Shown here one piece after another: positions 43,993-53,911 of a stretch of DNA of 64,000 bases. Each line of letters opens with the position of its first letter. The stretch's first letter is position 1. Origin of the DNA: Molossus alvarezi (taxonomy: Eukaryota; Chordata; Mammalia; Chiroptera; Molossidae); NCBI GenBank assembly GCA_037176705.1, contig CM073898.1, forward strand, positions 24,412,488 through 24,476,487, read 5' to 3'. Under the pieces are notes generated by a model. It saw only the letters and a list, made by a program, of their open reading frames with translations. It ran no database searches and had not been told where the DNA came from. Both the position numbers and the translations under genes were made by a program.

Positions 43993-44226
43993 TTTTTTTT
44001 TCCTTTTTTTTTTTTTTGTTCAGGTAGAGTGGGAGGGAGAGAGAGGAACAGAGAGAGAGAGAGAAACATCGATGTGAAAGGGACACATCGAGTGGCTGCC
44101 ACCCGCACAACCGACCAGGGCCGGGGACAAACTGCAACCGAAGTACGTGCCCTTAGCGGGAACCGAACCCGAGTCTCTCCGGACCGCAGGCCGGCGCTCT
44201 AACCGCTGAGCCAAACCGGCCAGGGC
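43993..44226 (-). repeat. VES SINE, tail-variant
   Basis: CpG-rich minus-strand VES. The A tail begins immediately after GAACAAA, so the usual terminal AATGG...CCTCGGGTGAGGATT segment is missing. The 16-bp duplication ACAGTCTCCTTTTTAT (43977 and 44227) is exact, so the short 3' end was present at insertion. Confidence 0.96.
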
Positions 44227-44234
44227 ACAGTCTC

Positions 44235-44345
44235 CTTTTTATATGCATTTATTCTTTCAATAAACATTTTGCCTAGTGCATTTACTAAAATGAATCACTC
44301 TGTATATGCAGTTTTGTAATTTGCTTTTTCACTTAACCAAACATT
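44235..44345 (-). repeat. Old LINE-like 3' fragment
   Basis: ATGCATTTATTCTTTCAATAAAC ... CAGTTTTGTAATTTGC ... AACCATTTTCCAC, same type as at 8990. Confidence 0.5.
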
Positions 44346-46164
44346 GTGAACCATTTTCCACAGAGAAACTTAAAATGGTTCCTCAGCTGCGTCTTGCAAA
44401 CCTCGTGGCGCTTTTTCTCGGGGATGCACTCTTTAATTAAAACTTAAGATCCATATTCAGATCTTTTCTTTCCATCTCTAAATTTGTTTATTCTAGGAAG
44501 CCCATTTGTTAAAAATTATGAACAGAAGGATCGAAAGAAGAGAAATCTTTCTTTCCATTTAAGAACCACATAAAAATGCTCTGAATGTATATTCAACATT
44601 ATCATCTGCTTCACAGATTTTTTGGCTGGTATCCATTTTAATTGTTTGCTCTCTGCCACGTAGGCTTGTGGGCTGGAGGAAACCAGCAGCTCGCCTTCAC
44701 TGGGGAGATGTGGTAGAAGAGAGTGAGAGGTGGTGGAAGGTGGGAGTTGGGGGGAGGGGAGAAGAGTTGAGAGTAACCACACTGGTTCCTGGTCCACCGA
44801 TTGGGGGTCAAGTGAATGAACGGCAGCACTATTCTAACGAATCACACTTTGAGATTTACTTTGGAGGCAAATTGGCCTTTCTCTTCAATCTAAATGGCCA
44901 AATACAGGCTTTTCTTTTTCTTTTTGGGGGGCAGGGTCAACTTTTTTTCTTTCTGCAGAATATTAATAGGTGGTTCTGCATACATAACAAAAAAGAGTTC
45001 TGCGATCAAGCACACTTGGGAAATGCTGTATTATAGATAAACACAATTCTTTACTGCAGGACTTCTCAGAGCATTTAGCATGCTGCTATGCACTGACTCT
45101 CCAAGAGAGGAAGTGGTCAACTTTTCTTAAACTCACACACTCTTTCTCTTTTGAAGTTGGGTGTACACATAATACAATTTTGGAATATGCTAGTCTTAGA
45201 AGTTCTCTACTAATATTGAATCAGGAAAAAAACAAAAGTGGTTCCATTGTTCTACTTAGGGTTGAGATGTTATCTTATAATTGACCTTTCTAAGGGGTAC
45301 TTCAGTCAAAAGCTACTTCTAATTGGGAGGGTGTGACAGAAGTCATTCTTGGGGATTGTAAGTAAGCAACTCTAAGCTGAGATACTTTCTTCAGCAATCT
45401 TTAAGTAAAACTGGTTCTCTCCTTATCTTGCTTAAGAAGTTTGCAAAATAACAGGTGCTGGTTGAGAGATGAAAAGTGTGTTTATAGATCTCAGTTTCTT
45501 CAGATCTCTTATTTATGGGGGCTGTCATCCTGGAATGAGACCCATGAAGCCTTCCTTCCTAGAGCCAGTGAAAGGGCTCTCTAGTTGCCCTCCAACCAAC
45601 CCACTCTTCCCGGAACCAGTGATTTACTGCTCTAGGCTGAGTTGGGGAAAGTCCTAAATGAGCCTTAGGGCCTGGGGCTATGCTTGGAGCTGCCTCTAAC
45701 CACAACTATTCTTATCAAAAAAATTTAACAGAAAACTAAGACCCCAGAAGAGGACCTTTGATGGAGGAGTATTGGGTGTTTTAAAAAAAAGGAGGCAGGG
45801 CAGCATTCCTAATCATTCATAAATTAAAACAAACAAAGGAAAATCACATCCAACTGTAGTCAATTGCTCCTGTAAGAGAAGGAGTGTAATTCAAAGAGGT
45901 TTATGTATTTTGGCAGAGGATGGGGTATGTGGGGGAGACTAAAAGCACAGAATAACATGACCAGAAGCCAGCTCCAGCCGCTGGCCAGCTTGTGCTTTCT
46001 CACTCCGTCCAGCGATTGTGCCTTGAGCCAACTTTTTCCTTCCTTCTTTATCCCTGTTTGATCTCCCCATGTCTGAGAATCCAGGGGTGTTAAAAGAATG
46101 GCCTTATGTGTCCACAATAATATCTTACATTTCATAATTAAGAACCATTTCAAAGCACAGTCGT
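44346..46164. other. Unassigned stretch
   Basis: About 1.8 kb. 44935-45300 (AATATTAATAGGTGGTTCTGC ... GGGAAATGCTG ... TTTTGGAATATGCTAG) looks like an old nonautonomous DNA transposon, but I cannot name it or find its ends. No gene. Confidence 0.4.
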
Positions 46165-46345
46165 ATATTGTATTCTGTTTTATTCTCACACCTAGCCTGT
46201 GAACGAGCATAGGATCTATCCCCATTCCATAGACGAGACACCGAAACACAGAGACAAGCCTGAAATCATGAAACAAGTTAATGGCAGAGCCAGGAGGAAA
46301 CTCCGGGTTCCCAGCCAGTGGTCCAGGCTTTTCGATCTAGGGCCC
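46165..46345 (-). repeat. MIR SINE
   Basis: Antisense MIR: ATCCCCATTCCATAGACGAGAC..., CATGAAACAAGTTAATGGCAGAGC, CTCCGGGTTCCC. Confidence 0.75.
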
Positions 46346-46712
46346 TCTGGGTTGCCACCCTGACCTCTGGGCTTTGACATCTCAAATGAAAAAGAACTAA
46401 CCTTTGGTCACAATAGTCCACCCACTGCAGGTTGAATCAAGATCATGAAGGGTGTTTATTAGAAAACTTTTCTGAGTCACCTCTCAGTGCCAGGGCTTGA
46501 GTTGGAATTGTGGAAGGAAATGAAGACTACCTGAATGAGACCAGGCAAAGGCTATTTATTCAGACCTTGCTATCATAAGGGAGTCCACGACCATTTGCAT
46601 TTGTCAGAGACTTGATTAACAGCTCTTAATCAAGTAATTAAATGGTGTGCCCCGATTAGAGGCTGTTGGCACAGGGGGTTATTGAAGTGAGAATTGTTAT
46701 GTGATCAGTTAG
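46346..46712. other. Unassigned DNA
   Basis: Nothing recognised. Confidence 0.35.
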
Positions 46713-46732
46713 CAGTCCATATTTGACTTTTA

Positions 46733-46919
46733 AAGAAAATCCTCACTCGAGGATATGTTTATTGATTTTGGAGAGAGGAAGAGAAAGACAAACATTGATG
46801 TAAGAGAGAAACATCGATTGGTTGTCTCCCATACATGCCCCAACCAGGGACAGAAACTGCAACCTAGGTATGTGCCCTGGGGACGATGCTCCAACCAATT
46901 GAGTCACACCAGCCAGGAC
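46733..46919 (-). repeat. VES-type SINE, old subfamily
   Basis: Shorter, diverged minus-strand copy: TTTATTGATTTTGGAGAGAG replaces the usual body start, and the tRNA part ends ACACCAGCCAGGAC. The 19-bp duplication AGTCCATATTTGACTTTTA / AGTCCCTAGTTGACTTTTA (46713 and 46920) carries three differences, in keeping with age. Confidence 0.9.
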
Positions 46920-46938
46920 AGTCCCTAGTTGACTTTTA

Positions 46939-47564
46939 CCAGTTGGTCCTAAGTTGGAAGTGGGAGCAAAAATTAGAGAAATTGTCAATTATTAATCAAG
47001 CCTTGGCCATTTTGAACCAATAGCTATAGGGGTTATTTTTTGGCTTTCCAGTTGGTTGCTGTAGATGTCAGTTTGGCTTCCTAGGTGAGTTGCTGCAAGT
47101 CGTGGCTCACAGTTCTATTTTCACATGTACTCTGGCCCTTGGTTGTTGTATATTCAGTTTCTCATAACTGAGAGGGACAAAGGAACAAGGAAGGGATTAG
47201 GGAAGTACATGGAAGCGAGGGCCCAGGCATGACCTGAGAATTATCAAAGTTCTGCCCCTACCTTTTGGGCCAGACACTGTTGAGGGTTCTTAGGAGACAG
47301 AGAGAAAGAGGTGAGAATTAATCTTTTAGTCTTAGTATCCTCTCTCTGGTCCAACTTTATTTTACTTGATATTTTTCATTTCTGCTGTTTGAAGAGGGCC
47401 TTCATGCAGTGGAATGCTGCTTGGTATTTCCAAGATAGTGAACTTCTAGATGTTAACAGCAAGTGTACGCCTGGCTTTCTGTCACCTGGCCCTAGATACA
47501 TTGGGTATTTCTTGATTCTGGTTCTTTGGAGAGATTCTATTTCGACTGGAGGAAATGGGGATGA
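46939..47564. other. Unassigned DNA
   Basis: Nothing recognised except a possible start of the next L2 near 47270. Confidence 0.35.
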
Positions 47565-47930
47565 TTTCTTAAAGGAGGTGACATAAGAAAGAAACTTTGA
47601 AGAATGGATAGATTTGGGAGCAACTTAAAAATGTACATAAAAGTGGAAAGAATGGGCAATAGGAGCAGTGTGGGCAAATGTATGAAGTAGAAATAGATTG
47701 TATTCACAGAATGGCAAGTAGCCTGGTAGAGGAGTACAACTGGTATGGGTAAGATCAGAGGGACTTTGAATTCATTCTCAGGAGCTTGGATTTTATTGAT
47801 GTGGGAAGCTGTAATGTTTTTGAACAGGATCCGAAATGATCAGAGTTGCACACTTAAGATTATTCTGGCAGAAGGATGTGTGTTGACTTTGAAAAACAAG
47901 GCAAGTTTGAAGCTGGGAAAACTAGTCTTT
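47565..47930 (-). repeat. L2 fragment, antisense
   Basis: GGAGGTGACATAAG, GGGCAATAGGAGCAGTGTG..CAAATG, GAGCTTGGATTTTATTG, GATCCGAAATGATCAGAG, AAGATTATTCTGGCAG follow antisense L2 order. Confidence 0.8.
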
Positions 47931-48489
47931 TAACTGTTTTCAACAAAGAAGAAAGAAGTTTGAGCAGACATCAACATGTCTTTTGGAAGGCAACAGTCAA
48001 TACACTCCAAATTAAGTGATTTTAGGACACCCATCTTTTATATGCGCATGAATCATGAACCTGTTTTAGATCTTACATGGGGTTTCTGAAGCTGTTCCTC
48101 AGGCTCAGCTGTAAACCCAGCGAAAGCCATCAATAACCAATTTTAAAAAGTAGCTGGTAACAACAGGTAAGGAAGATCAGAGGGAAGTGAAGACAGGAAG
48201 TGCCAACTTAGGGAGCAAAGGAAGGCAGCTTGGTTTGTTTGGCAAAGGGCGCCGGGCATAGAGTGTGGATCAGTGTACAACAAAATGAGGGGAGAAACTC
48301 AAAATAATTGTAACATAATATGTCCTTGAAACCTTGGGTTATAAAGATTTGACTACATTTGTGTTGATCTAAAATCCTGGTGTGGGGGGATAAATGTCTA
48401 CTATTAAGTAAATTGCTTGTAAATGTCTAGAAGCCTTAAAATAAATGCATGATCTCTGATCCAATTAGTCAATTAATCTTACTGAAACA
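47931..48489. other. Unassigned DNA
   Basis: Nothing recognised. Confidence 0.35.
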
Positions 48490-49010
48490 ATCAGATGAAT
48501 TTTCAAAGATGTGTGCATGAGAATGCTGTTCACAACAGTATTTATAACAGTGAAAAGCAGACACAATAGGAAAATAAATACATTCTGATATATTTAAGTT
48601 ATGACAAGTGCAGCCTTAAAAATGATTTAATTATATGTTGACCTGGAAAGACATCTATGATATGGTGTGAAAATTTAAAGAGACAATGTATCCAAACTAT
48701 GCATATAATGTTTCTCTCACACACACACACACACATATGTATATATATATTCTAACTGAATACATGTATGTATATATTTAGTTATATATATATATTTCAG
48801 ATGTCTATACATAGGAACATTAAGAATATTGTATATATGTGTATGTATATATGTATGTATAAGCATCTGGAAGGCACATAGCAAATACTAACGGAGGTTT
48901 TATCTATGCTGTTTGATATGGCTCCTTAATTCTTTTCTTTAAATATTTCTGTATTTTCTAAAAAATGTTTTTTCATGAGAAAATAGAAATTAATTTAAAA
49001 AGTTTACTTC
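48490..49010 (+). repeat. Old LINE-like 3' region with microsatellites
   Basis: CACAACAGTATTTATAACAGTG, AAATACATTCTGATATATTTAAG, TGCAGCCTTAAAAATGATTT, GGAAAGACATCTATGATATGG resemble the sense strand of the old LINE 3' ends seen elsewhere here. CA and TA arrays have grown in the middle. Confidence 0.5.
48716..48872. repeat. (CA)n and (TATG/TA)n microsatellites
   Basis: CA array at 48717-48736 followed by interrupted TA/TATG arrays to 48862. Confidence 0.9.
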
Positions 49011-49195
49011 TGTAAGAATAAATAGGGTGGTCTGACCATTCTAGAACTTTTTTGGCATAAAAACAAATGGTATTTATTCTCTAATATATATGTACACACA
49101 TATACATATTTATAAATATACAAATGTTTGTATATGATATAAATTTATATATAGTGTGGGTTTATATATAATGTGTGTTTGGGTTCCAATAGGTA

Positions 49196-49216
49196 AATAT
49201 CTATCTATCTATCTAT
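49196..49216. repeat. (ATCT)n microsatellite
   Basis: About five ATCT units at the end of a 130-bp AT-rich run (49080-49195). Confidence 0.9.
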
Positions 49217-49684
49217 AAAAAGGCCATATATGCATAGTTTAGAAAACCTAGAAAGTATACTTTGTGATGTGGTTAAATTTCCTTTTGTAAGAAGATTGAG
49301 TAACTATGTAAAATGATGTGTTTTTTCTTAGAAATTACAGTCCCTTCAAGGTGGGAAAAAAATCACTACCTCAACCCTGGATCTTTCAGCCTGAGCTTTG
49401 GAGAGTAGTTGCTTAGCAACTGCTGTTGGTGTAAATGACTAGTCTTGGTTCTCTGGGGGATGCTATTGATTTGTACAATAAAAATGTGCATTCAGATCCT
49501 TTGCTGGTTATAATAGGATAAAAGAGCCGCATGAGGTAGGAGCCCTTTGAAAAAAGACTTAGTGCGATAAAGGACACTTAGTTGGTTCCATTAGAGATAG
49601 CGCACTGAATACAAGGCAGCAATGAACACTGAAATTCAAGGATGCAAATTGTTCAAGGAATGAATCAGTTCCCTTCTTTCCATC
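49217..49684. other. Unassigned unique DNA
   Basis: Contains the perfect X-box at 49407; otherwise nothing recognised. Confidence 0.4.
49407..49421. promoter_or_regulatory. Perfect RFX X-box palindrome
   Basis: AGTTGCTTAGCAACT: 7-bp arms around one base, a perfect inverted repeat matching the RFX X-box, in DNA with no recognised repeat. RFX proteins control cilium genes and, in immune cells, MHC class II. The match is exact; the role is inferred. Confidence 0.55.
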
Positions 49685-49800
49685 AACTTTCACTGAGTTC
49701 CTAGTAGATACCAGGCATTGTATTGGTCATTAGGGATGCGTAATGATAATATGTGGTATCGACCATCTGGGAGCTTATACTCAAGTGAATAAGAAAAACA
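49685..49800 (-). repeat. L2 3' fragment
   Basis: CACTGAGTTCCTAGTAGATACC..AGGCATTGTATTGG ... GGGAGCTTATACTC, antisense L2 end. Confidence 0.7.
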
Positions 49801-49907
49801 CAAAAATTAATCATTTTAATACCTGATGGTAAGTGGCAGAGTATACACAGAGGTATAATGGGACACTGAGAAAGGGAACCTGGTGACACCTGGGTATTAT
49901 TCCATAA

Positions 49908-50005
49908 TCATTCTTGAACAGTGGCTGTGTGCCTTGGGACTGGGGAGACAAAGATGAATGAGACTTGGATCCTGGCCATAAGGATGTTACAGTCCTACAG
50001 GGGAG
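49908..50005 (-). repeat. L2 3' fragment
   Basis: GGCTGTGTGCCTTGGGACTGG, AAGATGAATGAGACTTGG, ATGTTACAGTCCTACAGG: a second antisense L2 end. Confidence 0.6.
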
Positions 50006-50092
50006 ACAGAAGGAAAAAAAAACAATTTAATCTCCTACAACACAGGAGACAGAAGGGAAAAAACAAACAAACAATTCAATCTCCTACAAATG
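49998..50092. repeat. Tandem duplication, two units of about 46-50 bp
   Basis: Unit 1 (49998-50042) CAGGGGAGACAGAAGG ... CAATTTAATCTCCTACAA is followed at once by unit 2 (50043-50092) CAGGAGACAGAAGG ... CAATTCAATCTCCTACAA. They differ mainly in the A/CAAA run length. Confidence 0.9.
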
Positions 50093-50149
50093 CTCAGCTA
50101 GCACAAGGATTAAAATATGAGAGCACAGATATGGAGATTAATGAATGAT

Positions 50150-50290
50150 TAATGCCTATTTAATACTCTACTATTTACAGGACCCTTAAAACATACATTA
50201 CCTCATTTGATATTTATGAACAGGTAGGATTTATCTCTCTTTCACTGATGAGGAAACTGAGGTTTGGAGATGTTGTGACTTGTCTAAGGC
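50150..50290 (-). repeat. MIR SINE
   Basis: CATTACCTCATTTGATATTTATG, CACTGATGAGGAAACTGAGG, TTGTGACTTGTCTAAGGC: antisense MIR. Confidence 0.88.
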
Positions 50291-50665
50291 TGATGTATTG
50301 GCAACAAAATACCATAGACTGGGTGGTTTAAACCACAGACATTTATCTTCTCACAGTTCTGGAGACTAGAAGTCTCAGATTAAGGCCCGGCAGGTTCAGT
50401 TCCTGGTGAAAACCCTTCTCCTGTCTTGCAGAGCTCAGTATTCTTGCTCTGTCCTCCCCTGGCAGAGAGAAAGAAAATGAGCAAGCTCCCTGGTGTCTCT
50501 TCTTAAAAGGACACTAATCCTATCAGACCAGAGCCCCACCCTTATGATGTGACTTCATTTAATCTTAATTATTTCCTTAGAGGACCTATCCCGAAATATA
50601 GTCACACCGGGTACTTAGGGCTTCAGCATGTACATTTCGGTGGACATAAACACTTAGTCCATAAC
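50291..50665 (-). repeat. MaLR LTR (MST/MLT1 type)
   Basis: Antisense solo LTR: CAAAATACCATAGACTGGGTG, CTCACAGTTCTGGAGACTAG, AAAAGGACACTAATCC, GCCCCACCCTTATGATGTG, TTTAATCTTAATTATTTCC, ending AGTCCATAACAA. Different subfamily from the LTR at 13703. Confidence 0.88.
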
Positions 50666-51320
50666 AACTGGGCTGTGAACTTAGGGCTTCTGCTTCCAAA
50701 CTGTGCATGCATGTGTACCTGCCTGTATTTCGTACACCCTGCAAGAACTCAGGCAGTTTTTCCAACGTGATGAATCAGTGACTCTCTCATAAGGAGCTCT
50801 GACATTTGGGATCTCTGGCTATGCTCCCTTCTCCAGCTTGTCTTCAGGACTTACTTTCCACAGTGCCCCGGGTTTATACGTAATCCGTCAATACTCATTT
50901 GGGGCTTGTCACTTGGAAGTTCCAGTTTTAAGGAGGGAGAAAAGGGCACGAAGATGAAACAAGGCTTGCGAGAAGTGGGGCTGGAATGGTGGGTTCAGAT
51001 CAGAACCTGGAGGCTGGTTCCGTTTTAACAGAGGAGGATGCCTGGGTAGGTGCCCATCACCCGGTCCAAGGTGAGATAGCAGCCTGCTCGAGGACCATTC
51101 GGAGTAGGAGTTGGAGGTGGAGGTGGGCCAAGAGCAGCAGTGAGGGCCGCAGGGCTGGGAAAGGGCATTTTGCTGCCGCCCATATTACATACCCCTTCTT
51201 TTTACCCCTCCCTTTAGGACAGCAAGGTACTTCTTCCTGCTTACATGGGGCTGATGTTTCCCCTGTTGGCCTCCTGCAGCCTCGCGATCTTCAATCTTGA
51301 CTGCACCGTCAGATTACCAG
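50666..51320. other. Unassigned unique DNA
   Basis: A GC-rich patch (51000-51180) contains an unrecognised 104-codon frame (50986-51300). No supporting gene structure seen. Confidence 0.4.
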
Positions 51321-51324
51321 GGGA

Positions 51325-51440
51325 ACATTTATGTAATATTAGTGCTCAGGCCCCATCTTCAGAGATTCTGATTTAACTGGAGCATGATCCAGGGGTTGTT
51401 TTTGAAGTTACTCAAATGACTTCAACATGAACCCAAGGAA
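51325..51440. repeat. MER5-like hAT fragment
   Basis: CTCAGGCCCCATCTTCAGAGATTC.. type run and GATTTAACTGGAGCATGATCC are typical of MER5A-like elements. Ends not found. Confidence 0.55.
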
Positions 51441-51727
51441 GAAAATCAGACACGTTCCCTCTGCTCCTTTTTTGAGGGTGTGAGGCACATACGGTGACTC
51501 CAGAGCTTCTGACAGTGTCATCTATTTGAATCCTCTCAAAAGAGATATCTTGGGGTAGATAGGTATCATGACCGTAAAGGTGAAAACTTGGGACTGCATT
51601 TGGCCTGTGAGTTGTGAGGCTTCAACTGATAAGCAGGAAATACAGGTGGAAAGAAAAGCCAACCTTAGCATGAGGAAATAAGGAAGGAATGATTTCAAGT
51701 TCCTTTGCTGGTTTTGGCAGACACAGT
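51441..51727. other. Unassigned DNA
   Basis: Nothing recognised. Confidence 0.3.
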
Positions 51728-51800
51728 TTCATTCATTTATTCATTGTACAAATATTTACAGAACATCTACTATGCATGAGGTGCTGGGGTGAGAGCTGGC
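51728..51800 (-). repeat. L2 3' terminus
   Basis: TTCATTCATTTATTCATTGTAC..AAATATTTACAGAAC and CTACTATGCATGAGGTGCTGG: antisense L2 end. Confidence 0.75.
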
Positions 51801-52429
51801 CAAGGCATGTGGCAGGGCTGGGGACAGTGGTACAGGCAGCCACCCCAGCCTTGGGTAGTGGCTGTTTGGAGAAGTGTGCATGGTCAGAGCATATCAGAAC
51901 AGAAGCAAGGTGCTTCCAGGCACCTTTTCCTTTGTCCACATGACTCATATACTCAAAGAATGAAACAAGTTTGTTTTCCCGTTTAAAATTAAACCTAGTC
52001 AGAATCTGTGATCCTGTGGGGATGAAGGAGTGCACATTATAAAAAAGGGTCATTATGACAGGTTTAAACTAAGGATTGGTGACCAGGGAAAAAGAACACA
52101 GAGCATTAGGCCCACGAATTCCACTCTGGTGAAGCTGACCACTCTGACACCCACAGACGTTCATTCATCTCTTTGTAGGAACATTCCGAGAAACAAAGCC
52201 AGCTGATAGCTCGCATTCTGAAGATTTTTCAAATATTATTCCTAGGGCATTTTCCATTGTTTTGTTTTAATTCAAGAGAGTTTTTATGTAAGACATAGAG
52301 GCCATAGTTTTATATCCTTCAGCTTGATTTAAAACCTAGCAATGATGGATAGTAAACAGTGGTCTTATTTTCTTGTAACAATAGTTCATGACATTGTGGT
52401 AAGAAACTAAACTTGGCAGCTGAACATAA
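51801..52429. other. Unassigned unique DNA
   Basis: No repeat or gene recognised. Confidence 0.4.
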
Positions 52430-52655
52430 CAGAAATTGTGTGGTTTTTGGAGTCAAATAAACCCAAATATGAATCCTGATTCTGTCAGTTACATTGTTGG
52501 GATCTAGGACAAGTTACTCAACCATCTGAGCTTCTGTTTCTTCAACTTTTTTTTTTTTAAAATGAGGGTAGAAACATGATGATGTATGTGCATGCCTTGA
52601 ATAGTGCCTACCATATAATTGGTTTTTGATGAGTTTTACTTTCTCTGTAATGTCA
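52430..52655 (+). repeat. MIR SINE
   Basis: Sense MIR: GTGTGGTTTTTGGAGTCAAA, GAATCCTGATTCTGTCAGTTAC, GACAAGTTACTCAACCATCTGAGC, GCCTTGAATAGTGCCTACC, GGTTTTTGATGAG. Confidence 0.92.
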
Positions 52656-52884
52656 CAACACATCCATCCACAACCTTAGGAGTCAGGTTTGAGGAGACAT
52701 AGAGCCCACAGGTGGTCTTAGTTGAAATTCTACTTTAGAAAAAGAGACCGCATAATTTCTACCATAAATTATGAATATCAAAGGAAGATAAATAACATGC
52801 TTCTTAAATGTGTAAGTGACATTTGATCTGTATCTTTGTGAACAGTTGAGTGGTAGGTGGCCACAATGGCTTTATGTTGAAATA
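52656..52884. other. Unassigned DNA
   Basis: Nothing recognised. Confidence 0.3.
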
Positions 52885-53080
52885 ACAAGAAAAACAGTAA
52901 TACCTGTCGATAGAGCCTTACCTACGTGCCAGACTTTACCTATGCTGTCTTATGTTATCCTCCCAACTCTCAAAGAGAGGTGTTATCATTTCTGTTTATA
53001 AGTAAGGAAACTAAAGACGAGACCTTCTGTCTTTCCCAAAGTCATACAACCTGTGGCAGAATTGGGATTCTAAACCAAGG
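52885..53080 (-). repeat. MIR SINE
   Basis: CCTTACCTACGTGCCAGACTTTACC, TTATGTTATCCTCCCAACTC, TAAGTAAGGAAACTAAAGACG, GAATTGGGATTCTAAACC: antisense MIR. Confidence 0.88.
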
Positions 53081-53662
53081 GTTGTCAGTAAATAATTGAA
53101 GATGGTGGCTGTTATATCAATAATTAATAATTAATAGATAATCAATACTATTTCTTGACAAAACTCAATCATGAGGTTAACATTCCAGTACAATATATTG
53201 GAACTTGCTGAATAAATAGAATCAGTGTCTGCAAGTAGGGAGTGCTTAGTTGTCCAAGAGGGTTATTTCCTGAAGTGGGGGTATAAACTGGGTGAATGGA
53301 GTAATGTTCCCTAAGGAACCCAGGGCTCTTTGGGACAGTGGCATCTACAATGATTACTCATTAATAATTTTAATGTTTGCTTTATAGTTTATTGAATGAA
53401 TGAATAATTATTTCCTTAGTTGTTTTGCCTTTGTTGGACATTTTGGTTGAGTATAATTTTTCCATTTCACCATAGGCTTTTTTGAGTACTTTCTTGAATA
53501 CCTTCTTCTTTTGGCTTCTTAAGTCTTTGCAAGTGTATCTTTCAGGTGACATGTATAGTGTTTTGACATTTATATTGTAATGACACGTAAAGGCTTTAAG
53601 ATCTATAGCAAGGCTAGAATTCATCCCGTGAATACATTGAGCAACAACAGAATGTGCACTTT
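53081..53662. other. Unassigned unique DNA
   Basis: No gene; frames are short. 53649-53662 is the left duplication of the full-length L1. Confidence 0.35.
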
Positions 53663-53911
53663 CTTTTTTTATTAATTAATCAATTAATTTTTGTTACAGA
53701 TGTTTCTCCTTTTCCCCCCCGCACTGATTCCCTCCTGCCCCTCCCTCCCTGCCCTATTCCCATCTTTGTTGTCCATGTCCATTGTTCGTGCATACATGCA
53801 TATAAGTTCTGTGGTTTATCTCTCCCCCACCACCCTCTCTTCTGGCATTGTCAGTCTGTACCCCACTTCCACGTCTCTGGGACTACCCCATTCCTCAGAC
53901 TTTTATGTTCA

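Noticed and set aside
45860..46276. 138-codon minus-strand frame
   Set aside because: Its 3'-most (N-terminal) part lies in a MIR and the rest in unassigned DNA; no recognisable domain.
49190..49240. Possible Helitron 5' end (ATCTATCTATAAAAAGGCCATATATGC)-like resemblance
   Set aside because: It loosely recalls a bat Helitron start, but it continues a (ATCT)n microsatellite, key bases are missing, and no matching 3' hairpin with CTRR end was found.
50986..51300. 104-codon GC-rich frame
   Set aside because: Unrecognised protein with biased Arg/Ser composition from a GC-rich patch; no supporting gene structure.
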